Assembly: GCA_003255065.1 (NCBI GenBank) | Contig: QAOA01005747.1 | Span: 221,556 to 285,555 of the forward strand | Origin: Cercis canadensis | Taxonomy: Eukaryota > Streptophyta > Magnoliopsida > Fabales > Fabaceae | Direction of reading: 5' to 3' | DNA: 64,000 nucleotides | Shown: positions 36,650-48,050 of the stretch, piece after piece | Layout of the letters: each line of letters begins with the position of its first letter | How positions within the stretch are numbered: the first letter of the stretch is position 1 | The notes under the pieces: generated by a model | Seen by the model: only the letters and a program-made list of their open reading frames with translations | Database searches by the model: none | What the model was told of the DNA's origin: nothing | Made by a program: the position numbers and the translations under genes

Positions 36650-36747
36650 CTGGTGTTCACTACCTCCAGCGAATTTATGGTTTGAATATTGGAATCTGTC
36701 ATAACTTTAATCATTAAAGGTCGAACTTGAATTGTCCTCTGAGGAAG
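36650..36747 (-). pseudogene. RDR pseudogene exon (RTIQVRP region)
   Basis: Bounded by TTTGTAG acceptor and GTATTG donor. Reads LPQRTIQVRPLMIKV and NIQTINSLEVV, a conserved RDR block. No exon joining it to 39064 was found in 36760-39060. Confidence 0.85.
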
Positions 36748-37326
36748 CTACAAATTGAAACAAAGAGAAGCCTAAACTCTGCGGCAAAATACTATATTAA
36801 AAATATATATATATACTATGTCTAAGACCTTAGTTGTTACTTCATTATAAATTTCAAATCAGACCAAGTAGTGTTCACATCAGGTGATCAACAAACAAGA
36901 TTATTTCCCCTATTGCTGCTATTCAGACCCCAATCTAGACTTCAGTCAACACACATGGAAAAGTGACAGAGTAACCTTTATTAATATTTTCCACTAACTG
37001 ATTATTAAGATGTTCGGCAGGAGATGATACCAGATAAAAAATACTGGTGAGGAAACAGCATCTATCAGAATATCAAATACTGCCAAAAGATATTATACCA
37101 ACCAGTAACTTCTAGGTGGAGTTTCAACCTGTAAATACCAACCACTAAAACATCAGTAAAATGATCCCTTGGTCTCCTTTGCGAAAATGTCCAATCTATT
37201 TATATCTGCCCTCAAATTAAAGGACAAAATAAAATTTCACGACATACTCCAATATTATCCCCATAAATTTTTCTCCCAGTATACATTTATTGATGCATGT
37301 ATTCGGCTGACCTGAACGATCATATG

Positions 37327-37735
37327 ACTTGGCCGTTGAAAAGCCCAAGTCAATGAAAGAGGATGACAATTACTTTTTATTAGGATTTCAATTTGGAGTT
37401 AGGATTTTCTAGATTAATTAGATTTTTTTTTTTTTTTGAGAATTTTCATTTCAAAAATTAAGGATTTTATTTAGTGCTTGGATTGGGATGCTAATATAGT
37501 TTACAGCTGGTTGGGTTAGTCTTTAATCTCAGGGATTACTTACTGTAGGGGGCTATAAATACCCAGTCTGTCACACTTTTAGGGTCTTTTGCTGGATAGT
37601 TAATGATAAATAATTTTCTGAATTTTCATCTATGGTCCTTTGTGAGTTGTTCTAAGTGAGGCTACTTCTAGAATATTATTTTGAGGGGTATATTTTAAAA
37701 GGAATGATTTATCTCTTTTCTTCATGGTACACCAC
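37327..37735 (+). mobile_element. Possible copia LTR fragment
   Basis: A TATA-like CTATAAATACC at 37551 lies upstream of a segment ending CTTTTCTTCA followed by TGGTACACC, similar to an LTR end plus a degenerate primer-binding site. No TSD or partner LTR was found. Confidence 0.3.
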
Positions 37736-38154
37736 AATCAAGCCAAAGCCCACTTTCTACACTTTAACTACTTAATTGTTTGTTAGACGGGATCAAGAAT
37801 TGACTTATCAACAAACCACATTTAAGAAACTTCTAAACCAAGAACTTTATCATATATACACATCTTTTAAGTGATAACATTATTAATATAGGGAAAGTTT
37901 CCAAACGTAAATTCTAGAAAAGTCAACAAAAATTCTTCCCAAGAACTTCGATAAAGTAAAAGTACCTTTTTATTCACCAAAAGTGTATCTTTAATTGCAC
38001 AACGGTTGTTAAATTAACAGAACTGGATCAGCAAAGGCTTGGGGAACAAAACAGATGAAAAATGAGAACAAAGTTCATATCTAATAAAATAGAAACAACA
38101 CCACTGCAAATAATATTTTTTTATGGGAAAAAAAGAGGCAGAGTTAGGAGCGTC

Positions 38155-38230
38155 TACAGGTTCTGAGTGTGGAATTCTGGCAGAGTCATTGCTATAGTCA
38201 CATCCCCATGTTCATTATCAAGAGGTATAG
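38155..38230 (-). other. Unidentified exon-like segment
   Basis: After a TTTTTATAG acceptor the minus strand reads IPLDNEHGDVTIAMTLPEF and HTQNL to a TAG. It looks like a terminal exon, but I recognise no family and it does not fit the RDR exons on either side. Confidence 0.3.
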
Positions 38231-39063
38231 CCTATAAAAATCAAAATTTCCTTTAAGTGAAAGCATTAGTCATGTACAGAAATTCTAGCAACAACTCAAA
38301 AAGTGGAGAGGAAATTAACACAATAGAAAAACAATTAGCAGATGTAAGTCAAGATTTATTCAATTTACCAAAAAGTGAACTAGTAGAAAGAGAAATTGTT
38401 GGTTCCTCTTATTCAATAAAAAAGCAAAAGATATATTAAGAAAAGAAATACAGGACAGTATCAGACAAGGTTGGTCTTGCATGCCATATATGCACTAATA
38501 ATGCCAGCATATCAAGATTTAATTTGCTATTTTCCTCTTCCTCCTCTTCCAAATTCTATTTTGTAAATAAATATCTGAAAACATATCCATTTCTTGGTTC
38601 TTGCCCATACATAGACTAAGTGGAACTTCACCAATCAATGAAATTTCTTAGGCTATAACCCAAGTCCCTCAGCTTGCTTCCAACAATCATAACACCTAAG
38701 TAATGGTTTTGATCTTCATATTGCCTTTCTAACATTCCCAAGCCATGCCCTCCTGTCATGGCAGGATAAATTCTGAACGTGGCCCAATACTTCACTTCCT
38801 AACAATTCTATTCTAACATCTTCCAAAAAAATTAGACTCTGATCTCCTATAGTCCTTAAACCCCTGCTCTCAACACATGTACATAGGCAGTGTTACTAAC
38901 CATTTGGAAAACCATAACTGACTTGAATTAAAAACATAGAACAAAATTCAATGTATGAAGAAGCCAAAGTAAGTTCATAACAAGACACTGGTCATTGATA
39001 TTCCACAAATGAACTTCATATCGTGAAGAAGTTAATGATATAAAAATATAAGAAATCACAAAC

Positions 39064-39203
39064 CTTAACAATTCATTGTTTGTGCAACTCCCTTTGAATA
39101 GATTCTTTGGGCATAGCAGAGCTAAACCCTCTTAGATGAAACCAGTTCCATCAGTATGAATATGAGGCTTCCCATTGTCATTGATAACATTACCATATTC
39201 ATC
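39064..39203 (-). pseudogene. RDR pseudogene exon (HTDGTGFI region)
   Basis: Preceded by an AG acceptor (minus strand TTGTAG) and followed by a GT near 39063. It encodes DEYGNV, HIHTDGTGFI, then TAA (39132-39134) where a Ser is usual, then ALLCPKNLFKGSC. The HTDGTGFIS-DLAL-CPK block is characteristic of RDR3/4/5. Confidence 0.82.
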
Positions 39204-39299
39204 CTACAATTTACACACACAAAAAAAAAAAAAAACCAATTAATAAGTTTGTTTACCCAACTGCGCTACATAAATGAAATAGAGCATTTGCAAATGTGT

Positions 39300-41089
39300 G
39301 TAGCATTCTCCATTCTTTTGTTTCTCTCCTCTTGAATGACTGCTGCAGGCTTGAACCAAGAAGATAAGCTTCCTTCCACCATCAAATCACTTCCATATGA
39401 AGTTTTCTTTAACCCCTTTTCTGGTGTAGGAGTTGTGTCTTGAGGCTGGTCAAGAGAATCTCTCATCTCACCTGAATCTTGTTCCAAGTTAAAATCATAT
39501 CGCTTGTAAACAGAATATGCAAACTGGGACCAGAACCGAGGCTTGCCATCAGGTAAATCTTCTAATGTAGCTGGGCAAACAGTTCCAAGTGGTTGCATCT
39601 CGTCAGATGGCTTAATTCGGGAATAAGCATATGATTTGTATGCACTTTGGCAATCCAGTTTTTTTCTTATGTCGTCCACCATAGTCAAATTAACTTCCAC
39701 AGGAAGATAAGTCAGTAGCATATTCAAACTGAACAAACTTGTTTCTCTTCTAGATGTCTGTGGCCGACAGCCTCAGTGAATATGAAACTGCATTGTTTTC
39801 AGTCTTAGCACAAGTCCTAACGGCACTATAAAGGGTTCCTGTCCCACTTCCTTCGGTAGAGTCAACAGAGTCACTTTGAATATAGTGTGCATTTGGTGAT
39901 ACAGCTGTCAAAAGAAACAAAATTTTACAACTGATCAGGTACTATGTATTTTTCAGAAAATGACCAAGTGGAACCAAAATGGATGTTTAACACCTAGAAC
40001 AAATCCCATACAAAGATATGGATAACCTGCTAGGTGTGTGCTCTAAAGAATCCATTCCATTTACCCACTCTTCACAAACTTTTGTTGGAGTTGGGGATTT
40101 AGAAGGTTGGACAGCCTATTGAAGCTTATGAAACCTTGACCGGTCAGAATCTTTACCACAAGAAGGTGACACTTTTAGCTTCCCAAATGCTTTGCGAATT
40201 GCAGTAGGGGTCCCTACTAAAGTGCCACAAGCTTTAAGAAACTTGGCCTGCAGAAAAAGTTAATATAATTAGATAAATATCAAATCACAACTTAGAATAC
40301 ATATATATATATATATCTGAATCCACCAAAAATGCAACAAATTAAATATAATAGCTTAAAGTATTTTGAAAAATTATGTTGTCTTTGTAAAACAAAATCA
40401 TCCTAGACAAAAAAGTATCCCTCTAAAGTCAATAATCCTTTAGGAAGAAGCCAAATGGTCATCATATGATGATATTCAACTATCTTCAGTACGTTTTCCC
40501 ATTGTCCTGTTATATATAAAATATACAACTAAGTATTCTCAGTTGCTCCCCCATTTTTTTCTAATATTCCAATTTGCACCTGTCCAAGAACAACTGAGAG
40601 AACTACAAAATTATACACAATACCATAACCCAGCAAGAAGATTCAAATCTTGCATGGTATCATCCAGTTCATATGTGCTACTGTGCCATTCAAATAGAGC
40701 AGCTAAATTCAGTAAAAATTCTTATAACCTACAGAAATCATTTACTTATTTTCACTAATTTCTCAGCCAGCAAAAAAAATTATCTAAGATAATTTAAAAC
40801 AAAAATTATGAAAAAAAAAATTCATATTGTTCTGCATTTTTCGAGAACAAAAGAAACAATCAAACCAAAGAAACAGACACAGAGCCAACTCTGCAGCAAT
40901 CACTAATTCCTAACAACAAAAAACAATGTACGAAATTCTTCCGAACTCCTCTTAATTCTTGGAATCAAGAGTTTGAGTGCGATAGATTCAAAATCGTACC
41001 CTAGATTTGGTGCGAGACGAATCGGATACGAGCTGAGTGGTAGGGAGGTGGTGATCATCTTTGTTCCTGAAGCAGCCGAAGCAGCCCAT
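39300..41089 (-). pseudogene. JASON-like pseudogene (exons 1-3)
   Basis: Exon 1 (41000-41089) starts MGCFGCFRNKDDHH, close to the MGCFF-CFR start of JASON, and ends at a GTACGA donor. Exon 2 (40027-40247) reads AKFLKACGTLVGTPTAIRKA, TKVCEEWVNG and LEHTPS, with TAG at 40116-40118. Exon 3 (about 39300-39904) has NKFVQFE, then stops and a frameshift, then DEMQPLGTVCPATLEDL, FWSQFAYSV, TPTPEKGLK and EGSLSSWFKP. JASON controls spindle position at male meiosis II in Arabidopsis. The usual C-terminal region is missing: the homology ends near 39300 and RDR sequence begins at 39203. Confidence 0.82.
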
Positions 41090-41106
41090 GGCTGTGGAAA
41101 CGAATC
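41050..41106 (-). repeat. Inverted repeat arm 1 (JASON start)
   Basis: GGTGATCATCTTTGTTCCTG...GGAAACGAATC covers the JASON-like start codon and 5' leader; its reverse complement recurs at 41257-41314 with about 10 differences or small indels. Confidence 0.88.
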
Positions 41107-41256
41107 TATACTGGAGCATACCATGTTTTCTCATAAGCGTTAACTCACACTGTCCCTGTCTCACTTTCATTTTCGTGCCGAGGAGAAAACATGTATGCTC
41201 CCGTGTACTGAGGAGTCTGAGGTTTCTCCTCAGATTCGTGCTTTGATTCCTCCACC

Positions 41257-41360
41257 GATTCGTTTCCACAGCCAGGCTGTTTCTTCGGCTGCTTTAGGAG
41301 CAAAAATGATCACCCTGCTATTGTTCCATCAAATCTTTCCACCACTGTTCTTCTCTCCCT
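41257..41360 (+). pseudogene. Inverted duplicate of JASON-like exon 1
   Basis: On the plus strand, after the same GATTCGTTTCCACAGCC leader, the frame reads GCFFGCFRSKNDHP. The ATG has been lost (CCAGGCTGT where CCATGGGCTGC is expected). It is a second, head-to-head copy of the JASON start about 150 bp upstream of the first. Its GCFFGCFR is nearer the remembered family start than the main copy's GCFGCFR. Confidence 0.78.
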
Positions 41361-41810
41361 CATGATTCCAGATTCTTTTTTTACTTTATTCCTTCCTGTA
41401 TTCCTTTATTCAGATATTTCCACAATATATTGTTTCTCTAGCTTAACGGTGAAAACAAAAAAAAAATTATAAACTTAATCACTCAGTTGACTGGCAAGAA
41501 AAAAACTTACTAATCACCTCACATTTTTTTTTTTTTACAAATATAATGTCAGTTAAATTTAAATTATTTAACATGTTAAATTAATTTATAAGGTATAAGT
41601 TTATAGGGATTTTATGATACTTGTAATATATTACACTAGCATAACAAGTATACGTAATTTTTATATTTTATTAAATATAAAATTATTATTTTTTTTAAAT
41701 AACTTTAAAAATAGTTAATTTATACATATGTCATTTATATATTGACTATTTTTATATGATATTACATATTATATAAATATCAAAAGTTTCTAAAAAAAAA
41801 CTTTTATAAA
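41361..41810. other. AT-rich intergenic DNA
   Basis: No feature recognised between the JASON duplicate and the MULE target site. Confidence 0.5.
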
Positions 41811-41819
41811 TTTAAATAA

Positions 41820-42920
41820 TGTTAAAATATATTGTAGGTCCCTATAGTTTGAATGAATTTTGAATCAGATCTATATTATTATTTTTTTGGTGATCCTTAT
41901 AGTTTAAATTTTTTTTAATTGAATCATTGTTGTCATATCAAATTATAACTCCATCAATTTAGTGCTAATATGACAAACGGTATATCTATGTAATAATAAA
42001 ATAAACTTACGTGATACTAAAATAGCACAAAAATTGTTACCACATCATTTTTTATACTAAGATCAACTCTTGATGAAAATTCGCTTATGCTTCTGGATGT
42101 TAGTCCGCTTGTTTCAGGTTTTCTAATTCTGCTTTTACTATGCTTTCCCTCACTCTTCTCTTCCGTTATTTCCTCAATATTTCCTTCTTTTTTTTATAAC
42201 TAGTTAATATGTTTTGGCTCCCATCTATCAAACTCTGACGAGATCAATTAGTTCGGATTCCATTTGGGCAATTACTTTGTCATTTTTTTTGCTTCATCTA
42301 TTCATGCATAATTATTCAGAATCCACCGTAAAGTCCCCAGAGCTATGAAAAATCCATCCTTGACCAGTTTTATCTCTGTAAATGCAGTTGTGGTGGCCTC
42401 TGTTTTTATAACTTCTCGCCTTTCATTGAGACTACATGTCTTTTCTGTCATATTGTTCTCAGTGTAAGTTTTCCTTTTGGCTCCACCGGTTACTTACTGT
42501 ATTAAGGAGTATTATTTTCCTCTTACACTAGTGCTTTTTTATCAGTTTGATGATCATGACCCTTGGGTTTTGTGTACATGCAGCATCAGTTACTCTTTGT
42601 GCTTCTTCTTAGTTTGTTGGTATTTGTCAATGTTGTGCTTCTTCTCTCTAGAAGAAGATAGAGAGAGAAGGAAATAAGATAAAAGATAATAAGATGACAA
42701 TTTTTATATCATTTTGATGTCATATCAACTTCTTTTATTGTCACATAGATAAATTTTTTATCATGTCAACATTAAACTAACAGAGTTATAATCAAATGGG
42801 AGGTTAGAATCCAATTAAAAAAATTTCAAATTATAAGGACTCCAAAAGAGATAAAAAAATATTATGAGGACCTGATTCAAAATTCATCTAAACTATAAGA
42901 ACTTGCAGTACATTTTAACC
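41820..42920. mobile_element. Pack-MULE (Mutator-like, non-autonomous) carrying a PIG-C fragment
   Basis: A 1.1-kb element with long terminal inverted repeats (about 170-190 bp). The left starts TGTTAAAATATATTG; the right, reverse-complemented, starts GGTTAAAATGTACTG. Both continue with TATAGTTT-A-ATGAATTTTGAATCAG. It is flanked by a perfect 9-bp duplication TTTAAATAA (41811-41819; 42921-42929). Long TIRs with a 9-bp TSD are diagnostic of Mutator-like elements. There is no transposase; the interior is a host gene fragment. Confidence 0.9.
42066..42640 (+). pseudogene. PIG-C/GPI2-like gene fragment captured in MULE
   Basis: Plus-strand frames match PIG-C, a membrane subunit of the GPI-N-acetylglucosaminyltransferase that starts GPI-anchor synthesis in the ER. 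Seen in order: TLDENSLMLLDV and GFLILLL; after a frameshift, [47 protein letters not shown]; another shift, then [31 protein letters not shown], a TAA where Gln is usual, VFLLAPPVTYCIKEY; a shift, then SLMIMTLGF and VYMQHQLLFVLLLSLLVFVN. Both ends of the gene are missing. Several frameshifts make it non-coding. Confidence 0.85.
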
Positions 42921-42929
42921 TTTAAATAA

Positions 42930-43089
42930 ATGAGGGGAAAGGATGACCATTAGTACTTTGTTTTAATTTAATCTAATGGATTTTTTTTCCATCCTTGTGC
43001 GTTTACGTTGTACAGTAAGTTAATTAGCAACAAAAACTTAATGATTATAATATTTTTATTTGATTTAAAGTAGCAAAAATTATTATAAT
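42930..43089. other. Short intergenic segment
   Basis: AT-rich; nothing recognised. Confidence 0.5.
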
Positions 43090-43541
43090 TGTTACAACGT
43101 ACTCAAAGGTCACTATGACGTGAATGATAGACTTTTTTACAATATTAATTTTCGAAAGAAAACTTAAAGTCACTATTAGTTGCATTAAGAAAATAAAGAA
43201 CAATTGAAAAACTCATTTTTTTTTAATTTTAAAAATAGTCTGTAAACCAGATATGGTTCGGGAGTCAGTTGTGTGTGGGGAAGGTGTTAAGTACCCTACA
43301 AGACCCGTTTGAAAGATGATTACCCAAAATTTATTATGCGAACATAAATATAGCAAAAAATTATATTTTATTTACCTCAAAATAATAAATATATTACATG
43401 AATATTTAACAAAAGTAAAGACAAAAAATTTAAATATGCAATGCATGATTTCTCTACCTAGACCTAAATCTTTTCACATTTTTATAGCATAAAGCGACCG
43501 TCTAAAGGGATGCTACCTTCATCTAGGTTGGATAGAGAAAG

Positions 43542-43628
43542 TAGAGCTGTCAAACGGGGCGGGGCGGGCCGGCCCGCCCCGGCCCGCCTCAACCCGCCAC
43601 CTAAACGGGGCGGGGCGGGCTGGCCCGC
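43542..43628. mobile_element. hAT-like terminus, collapsed
   Basis: TAGAGCTGTCAAACGGGGCG and a GC-rich CGGGCTGGCCCGC stretch, the counterpart of 26080. It is cut by a single N at 43629 followed by a TA microsatellite, so the rest was probably lost in assembly. Confidence 0.5.
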
Positions 43629-46549
43629 NGTATATATATATATATAATGTAAATGCATAATTTTAAATATTACAATATTTGTCTCGGAGAATGAGACTTT
43701 AATTACATTAAAAAATAAAGTAAGATAAATAAATAAACAAAAATATCTTGCTCCTAACTTGCAACAAAGTTTTCTCAAGCGAAGCCCTCCAACTTACCCA
43801 CACCCACAATCACCATCAGTCATATGTAAAGTTGCTCAAGGAAACACTAAATACATGTTAAAAGATTCACAACTAAATATCATCATCTCAAGTATATCTC
43901 ATGCCTCAAGCATACAAGAAGGATCTCAAATGACACCCAATAAACAATGACCACAACTTGAAGAATTTAATAATTTAATAAAAAATATTTAAATTATCTT
44001 AAAAATTAATCAAAACAACTAGGTAAAAGACACAAATAGTTCAATAAGTTGGCCAAAACAACAAAAGAAAATATGTCAAAGCAGCAAGGAAAATTAGCCA
44101 AAAACAATGTGGAAACAATTAATGAAACAAGTGCAGAAATAGTCCAAAAATGGTGCAAAAACAGCATAAAAAATGACTCTAGAAGCAGTCTTAAAATAGT
44201 GTAGAATCAGCATAAGAAATGAGTTGTGGAGCAATCCTAAAGCAACACCCAATGTGTGCTAAAAGTATTCACAAAAATAGTGTAAAAATGGTATAAAAAT
44301 AGACCCAGGGCAGCAACCAGAACCAAAATTAAATAGTCTCATAAAATGATTGAGTCTTGCAAAAAACGCACCATTAATCAATAGGGACTTTACAATTAGT
44401 ATTTCATATGCATGCAAACCCAACATGACTAGCATAAAATTCCATAAACCATACACATGACCATGCAAATTTCTATCACATATGTCATAAGAGTCATACA
44501 GTAAAATAAACCACCCAAAAATAGGATTACCAATCAGCTCTCAAGTAAGAAAATGCAAAAATTACTAAATTGAATTACCAACAGCTCCTATGTAATGCTT
44601 AAAACCAAGCTAAAACTCACAAAAATAGAACAACGGAAAATTTAAAAAAAAAAAAAAAAGTCACTAAGGCATAATCCAAAACAGTCGCATTCAAATTATA
44701 ACTGGAAGCAATGGAAAAATGAAAAAATTCTAAAAATTGTACACATCGAAGACACGTGTCTTACAGTTCTATCAAGATAAGAATCATGTAAAATAAAGCT
44801 ATATAGCTCAAATTAGAGACAAAAGACTGAACACTGCCAAAGACATGACAGCAGTGACAGTGCAGCAATAAACAGTCATATTCAAATTGAAACTCGGAGT
44901 AGGGAGACATGAAAAGATCTAAAAATTTCACACATGAAATATATATGTCTTACAGTTCAAACGAGACAAGAAACACTCAAATTGGAGCTCTGTAGCTCAA
45001 GTTAGAGACAAAATGCAAATCACTGCCAGAGAGAACTAACAACCTTGAAAGACACTTCCAGCAATACCACAATCACCATCAAAATAGCACTAAAACATTT
45101 CCTATTTAAGCATCAAGATTAGTGATAATTACCCCAAAACAGCTTTCAAACATCAAGAATAACCTCATGTTTTACTCTAAACTGCCAAGAAAAAAAATGT
45201 AATCACACATTTTACCCTAGAGCTGCTATAAATGATAGGGTATTGTTTAAGGGTAGCCACAAATTTAGCAATGAATAGATGAATATAGTCTAGTAGAGTT
45301 CTTCGAATCAGCATTACAACACTTTCCTTAAAAAAAATGCATTGGTAAAACAAAGAAAAGGAGACATGAGTTCAACCATACACATAAAACCCTCCAATCA
45401 ATTCACCATTGACACAAAAGCAAAAATAACAATATCAAATTCAGAATTTGAGCAATGTTAATAAAAATGAAGTTGATCCAAGGATAAAAATAATAGGAAG
45501 ATCAATTGCATGATTTCACCTTCACATGATACAAAAAAATCAAAAAACTTAATATGACAGAATGAGACAAAAAAGAAATAGCAGTAGCCCCAAATACACA
45601 TATACATCCTTACTAACAAATGTCCATGGTCCAGGTCTGAAAAACAAAATCCGAAGAACCAAGCTCAAAGAAAAACTTTTAGGATTATACATGTACCGAA
45701 TTGAAACCAAACAAATATTCCAAAAAAGTAAGGAAAACCAGCCCAAAAACCATATGGAATAAATGGTAGAGCAACTGATAAACCTACAACCAAACCAAAA
45801 TTCATGTCCAACTTGATTCCATCATTGACAATCGAGTTTCAAGTGAAAATATAGAATATCTGGTTATATATATATATATGCTTGAATATACACAGGCCAA
45901 AAACATAATTGAAATGTGCCCATTGTGCATCTAAAACATCCATCACTGAGTTGAAATCTCTAAGAGTTGTAATAAATAGTTGGTTAGGAAACTAACAAAA
46001 TAATCATATATTCAAGCAGAAACCTCTATTTCAACCATAATTTTCACATACCCAATCAGCACCAGCTTTTAAAAACAAAAACAAAAAATAGAATCAATCA
46101 CCAAGTGAATATATCTACCCAATAAATGGGCAAAATAACTTCCAATGCAGCAGACAATAAGGAATATTATCTGATAAGGCAAAATGCGCAGGAATCTCAT
46201 AGTATTATTGCGTATAAACCAAAACCATTCAAAAATCATAAGCAAATATATGACAGAGTGGTTACCTGAACTTGAAGATGATGAAGATTAACCCAAATTT
46301 TTGTTGTGAGGCTTGCTACTGGTCCGAATCGAAGTGGGCAATTTGTTGTCCTACCGTCGCTCTACTCCTCACCTTATCTGTTTCTACTCTGCTTTCTCTC
46401 TAGATATTTCTCCTTTCTTGCTCTCTTTTTCACGCCCTTTATTTCTTCTTCCTTTCTATTCTTCCTCTAACTCACACCCCTTCTCTCTACCTTCTCTCTA
46501 TTCTTTTCTCACTACAAGAAAGAAAATTGCTCGATTCAAACGAAATTTT

Positions 46550-46830
46550 TTCATTGAAAATTTAAATTCCAACGAAATTCAGGTCTTTGAAAAAATAGCC
46601 GTTGGAACTGCAAAATTTCAACGGAACTTAAATTTTAATGATAATTTCAATAAAATTTTACCGTTGGAATCCATTTTTAAAAAAAAAAAAAAATTTCAAT
46701 GACAAGTTCCAACAGAATTTTACCATTGAAAATTTTAATATATTTAAAAAAAATTCAAAAATTATTTTTCGGTTTTTGAAATTCCAATGAAATGGAATTT
46801 CTGTTGGAANGGAATTTCTTCAAGTTTTTT
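46550..46830. repeat. CACTA left subterminal repeats
   Basis: Repeated AATTCCAACGAAATT, TTTCAACGGAA and CCGTTGGAA(A/T) words in both orientations. A single N at 46810 lies inside one of them. Confidence 0.8.
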
Positions 46831-47046
46831 TTAGTAAATTCCTAAATAATATTTTTTAAAAATCAAAATATACCATCTACAAATATCTTTTTCATGAAAT
46901 AATTTCTATAACACAAATATCCAATTCATTAAATAATTTCTATAAGTTAATAATGTATTGAGTACAAAAATTTAAATCTCAAATAATTACATTAAGTTTA
47001 TTTCTAATTGTTCAAAATATATACTGTCTAACAAGAGCATATCCTT

Positions 47047-47378
47047 CTCTCAACTATCTTTGAAGACAGTTCTTTGTGCTGGTCTGGGTAGAGATGCTTA
47101 AAACACAAATTTTCCAACTACTCCTTCCAAGTAGATATTCCTAAACGATTGGCCAAAGGTGCAAAAATCTCCAAAGTCTCCTTTGCAAACCTTTGTTGCT
47201 TGGCCACTGGCAGTGCATCTAGTGTCATCATATTATGTAATCGATCTGCCAATTTGATGAGTACAACTCTTGCATCTGCCATTGCAAGAAACAAGGTATG
47301 CAAGTGGTCTGCTTCAGCTGACTTGCAAGCTGTATTGTTATCACGTGCAAGTTTGCTTAAGTGACTCAGCTTAGACAC
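47047..47378 (-). pseudogene. RelA/SpoT homologue (RSH) fragment in the CACTA
   Basis: After an ATTAG acceptor (47379-47380), the minus strand reads [50 protein letters not shown] and [18 protein letters not shown], then STWKE and TAG (47118-47120) where Gln is usual, then LENLCFKHLYPDQHKELSS. This is the HD-hydrolase part of a plastid (p)ppGpp synthetase/hydrolase. The paralogue (RSH2/3 or CRSH) is not certain. The synthetase domain and flanking exons are absent. Confidence 0.9.
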
Positions 47379-47990
47379 CTAATATGCAATAAGATTAGTT
47401 AGAATCTTCAAGCAATCAAATCAAAATACCAAAAAGACTTTACAGTACAATTCAGAACTTATCAATCCATAAAATTAGTTTCTCTTAGGCTAACAAAATC
47501 CTTTGCTTACATTTTACAGTTTTTACAAGGCAATCACAGGACTTCCATAGCTACTAGCTACATAAGAATTTAAGTGAACAAAAATAACATGAACTTTATA
47601 TTCATATCATGGACATGCAGAAGGCAGAGTGTTTTTATCCTGCCATATAAGAAACCATCATAGATGCCACATTTAACAAGTTCACAACCAACCCTTCATG
47701 GCCTCTAACCTCAGTCGTGAATTTAACCCAACTCGGCCTCAATCCAAACTAGTTTGGACAACCAACTTTAATTCAAATCTGATTGAAAGGTCCAGTAGAA
47801 AACTTCCGCATCAATATCCTTGGAGGCCAAGCTTTATTGCATTGACCAAGTTCTAGATGAATTAGTAGATACATAAAACTAGTGCCATTGAGACAAGATT
47901 TCCAAGTCAATCTCTAGTAAAATCAGGTTTCTATTAGCGATAACTCAATGGAATTGCCATAATTTACATGGTCCACATAATGTCACATAC

Positions 47991-48050
47991 CTTTCAGAAC
48001 TAGTTGGCTCCTTCTTATCATCTGGTGGATCTTCCAAAACAAAGCAATGC
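47991..48050 (-). other. Unidentified exon-like fragment in the CACTA
   Basis: 60 nt between an AAG acceptor and a GTATGT donor, reading HCFVLEDPPDDKKEPTSSE in one minus-strand frame. It resembles a captured exon. It does not fit the GET4 or RSH sequence I know. Confidence 0.4.

Larger units (their letters stand above)
20901..39203 (-). pseudogene. RNA-dependent RNA polymerase (RDR3/4/5-like) pseudogene, dispersed exons
   Basis: Six minus-strand exon-like segments with GT-AG borders match the gamma-clade plant RDR family from memory: 39064-39203, 36650-36747, 23949-24091, 23588-23810, 22001-22156 and 20901-21047. Phases across consecutive borders are consistent: exon 36650-36747 ends AACACCAG, and the next begins CAATCAACC to give NTSNQPKKTYL. 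RDRs copy RNA into double-stranded RNA for silencing. Decay is clear: TAA in the first exon, a small deletion in the last, no exon found with the catalytic DFDGD motif between 22157 and 23587, and no amino-terminal or carboxy-terminal exons. The intron between 36650 and 24091 holds the 10.8-kb nested copia cluster and a gypsy remnant. Confidence 0.85.

Noticed and set aside
37287..37740. Complete solo LTR
   Set aside because: A TATA-like box and a primer-site-like end are visible, but neither a TSD nor a convincing TG start could be fixed; kept only as a low-confidence fragment.
39266..39736. A functional 156-codon single-exon gene
   Set aside because: It is the third exon of the JASON-like pseudogene read past its end; upstream exons carry stops and the frame shifts within the exon.
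43482..43778. 98-codon minus-strand frame
   Set aside because: Crosses an N, a hAT-like GC-rich terminus and a TA microsatellite; no family similarity.
46313..46702. 129-codon plus-strand frame
   Set aside because: Runs from the CT-rich LTR tract into the CACTA terminus, so it spans an insertion boundary and cannot be a native gene.
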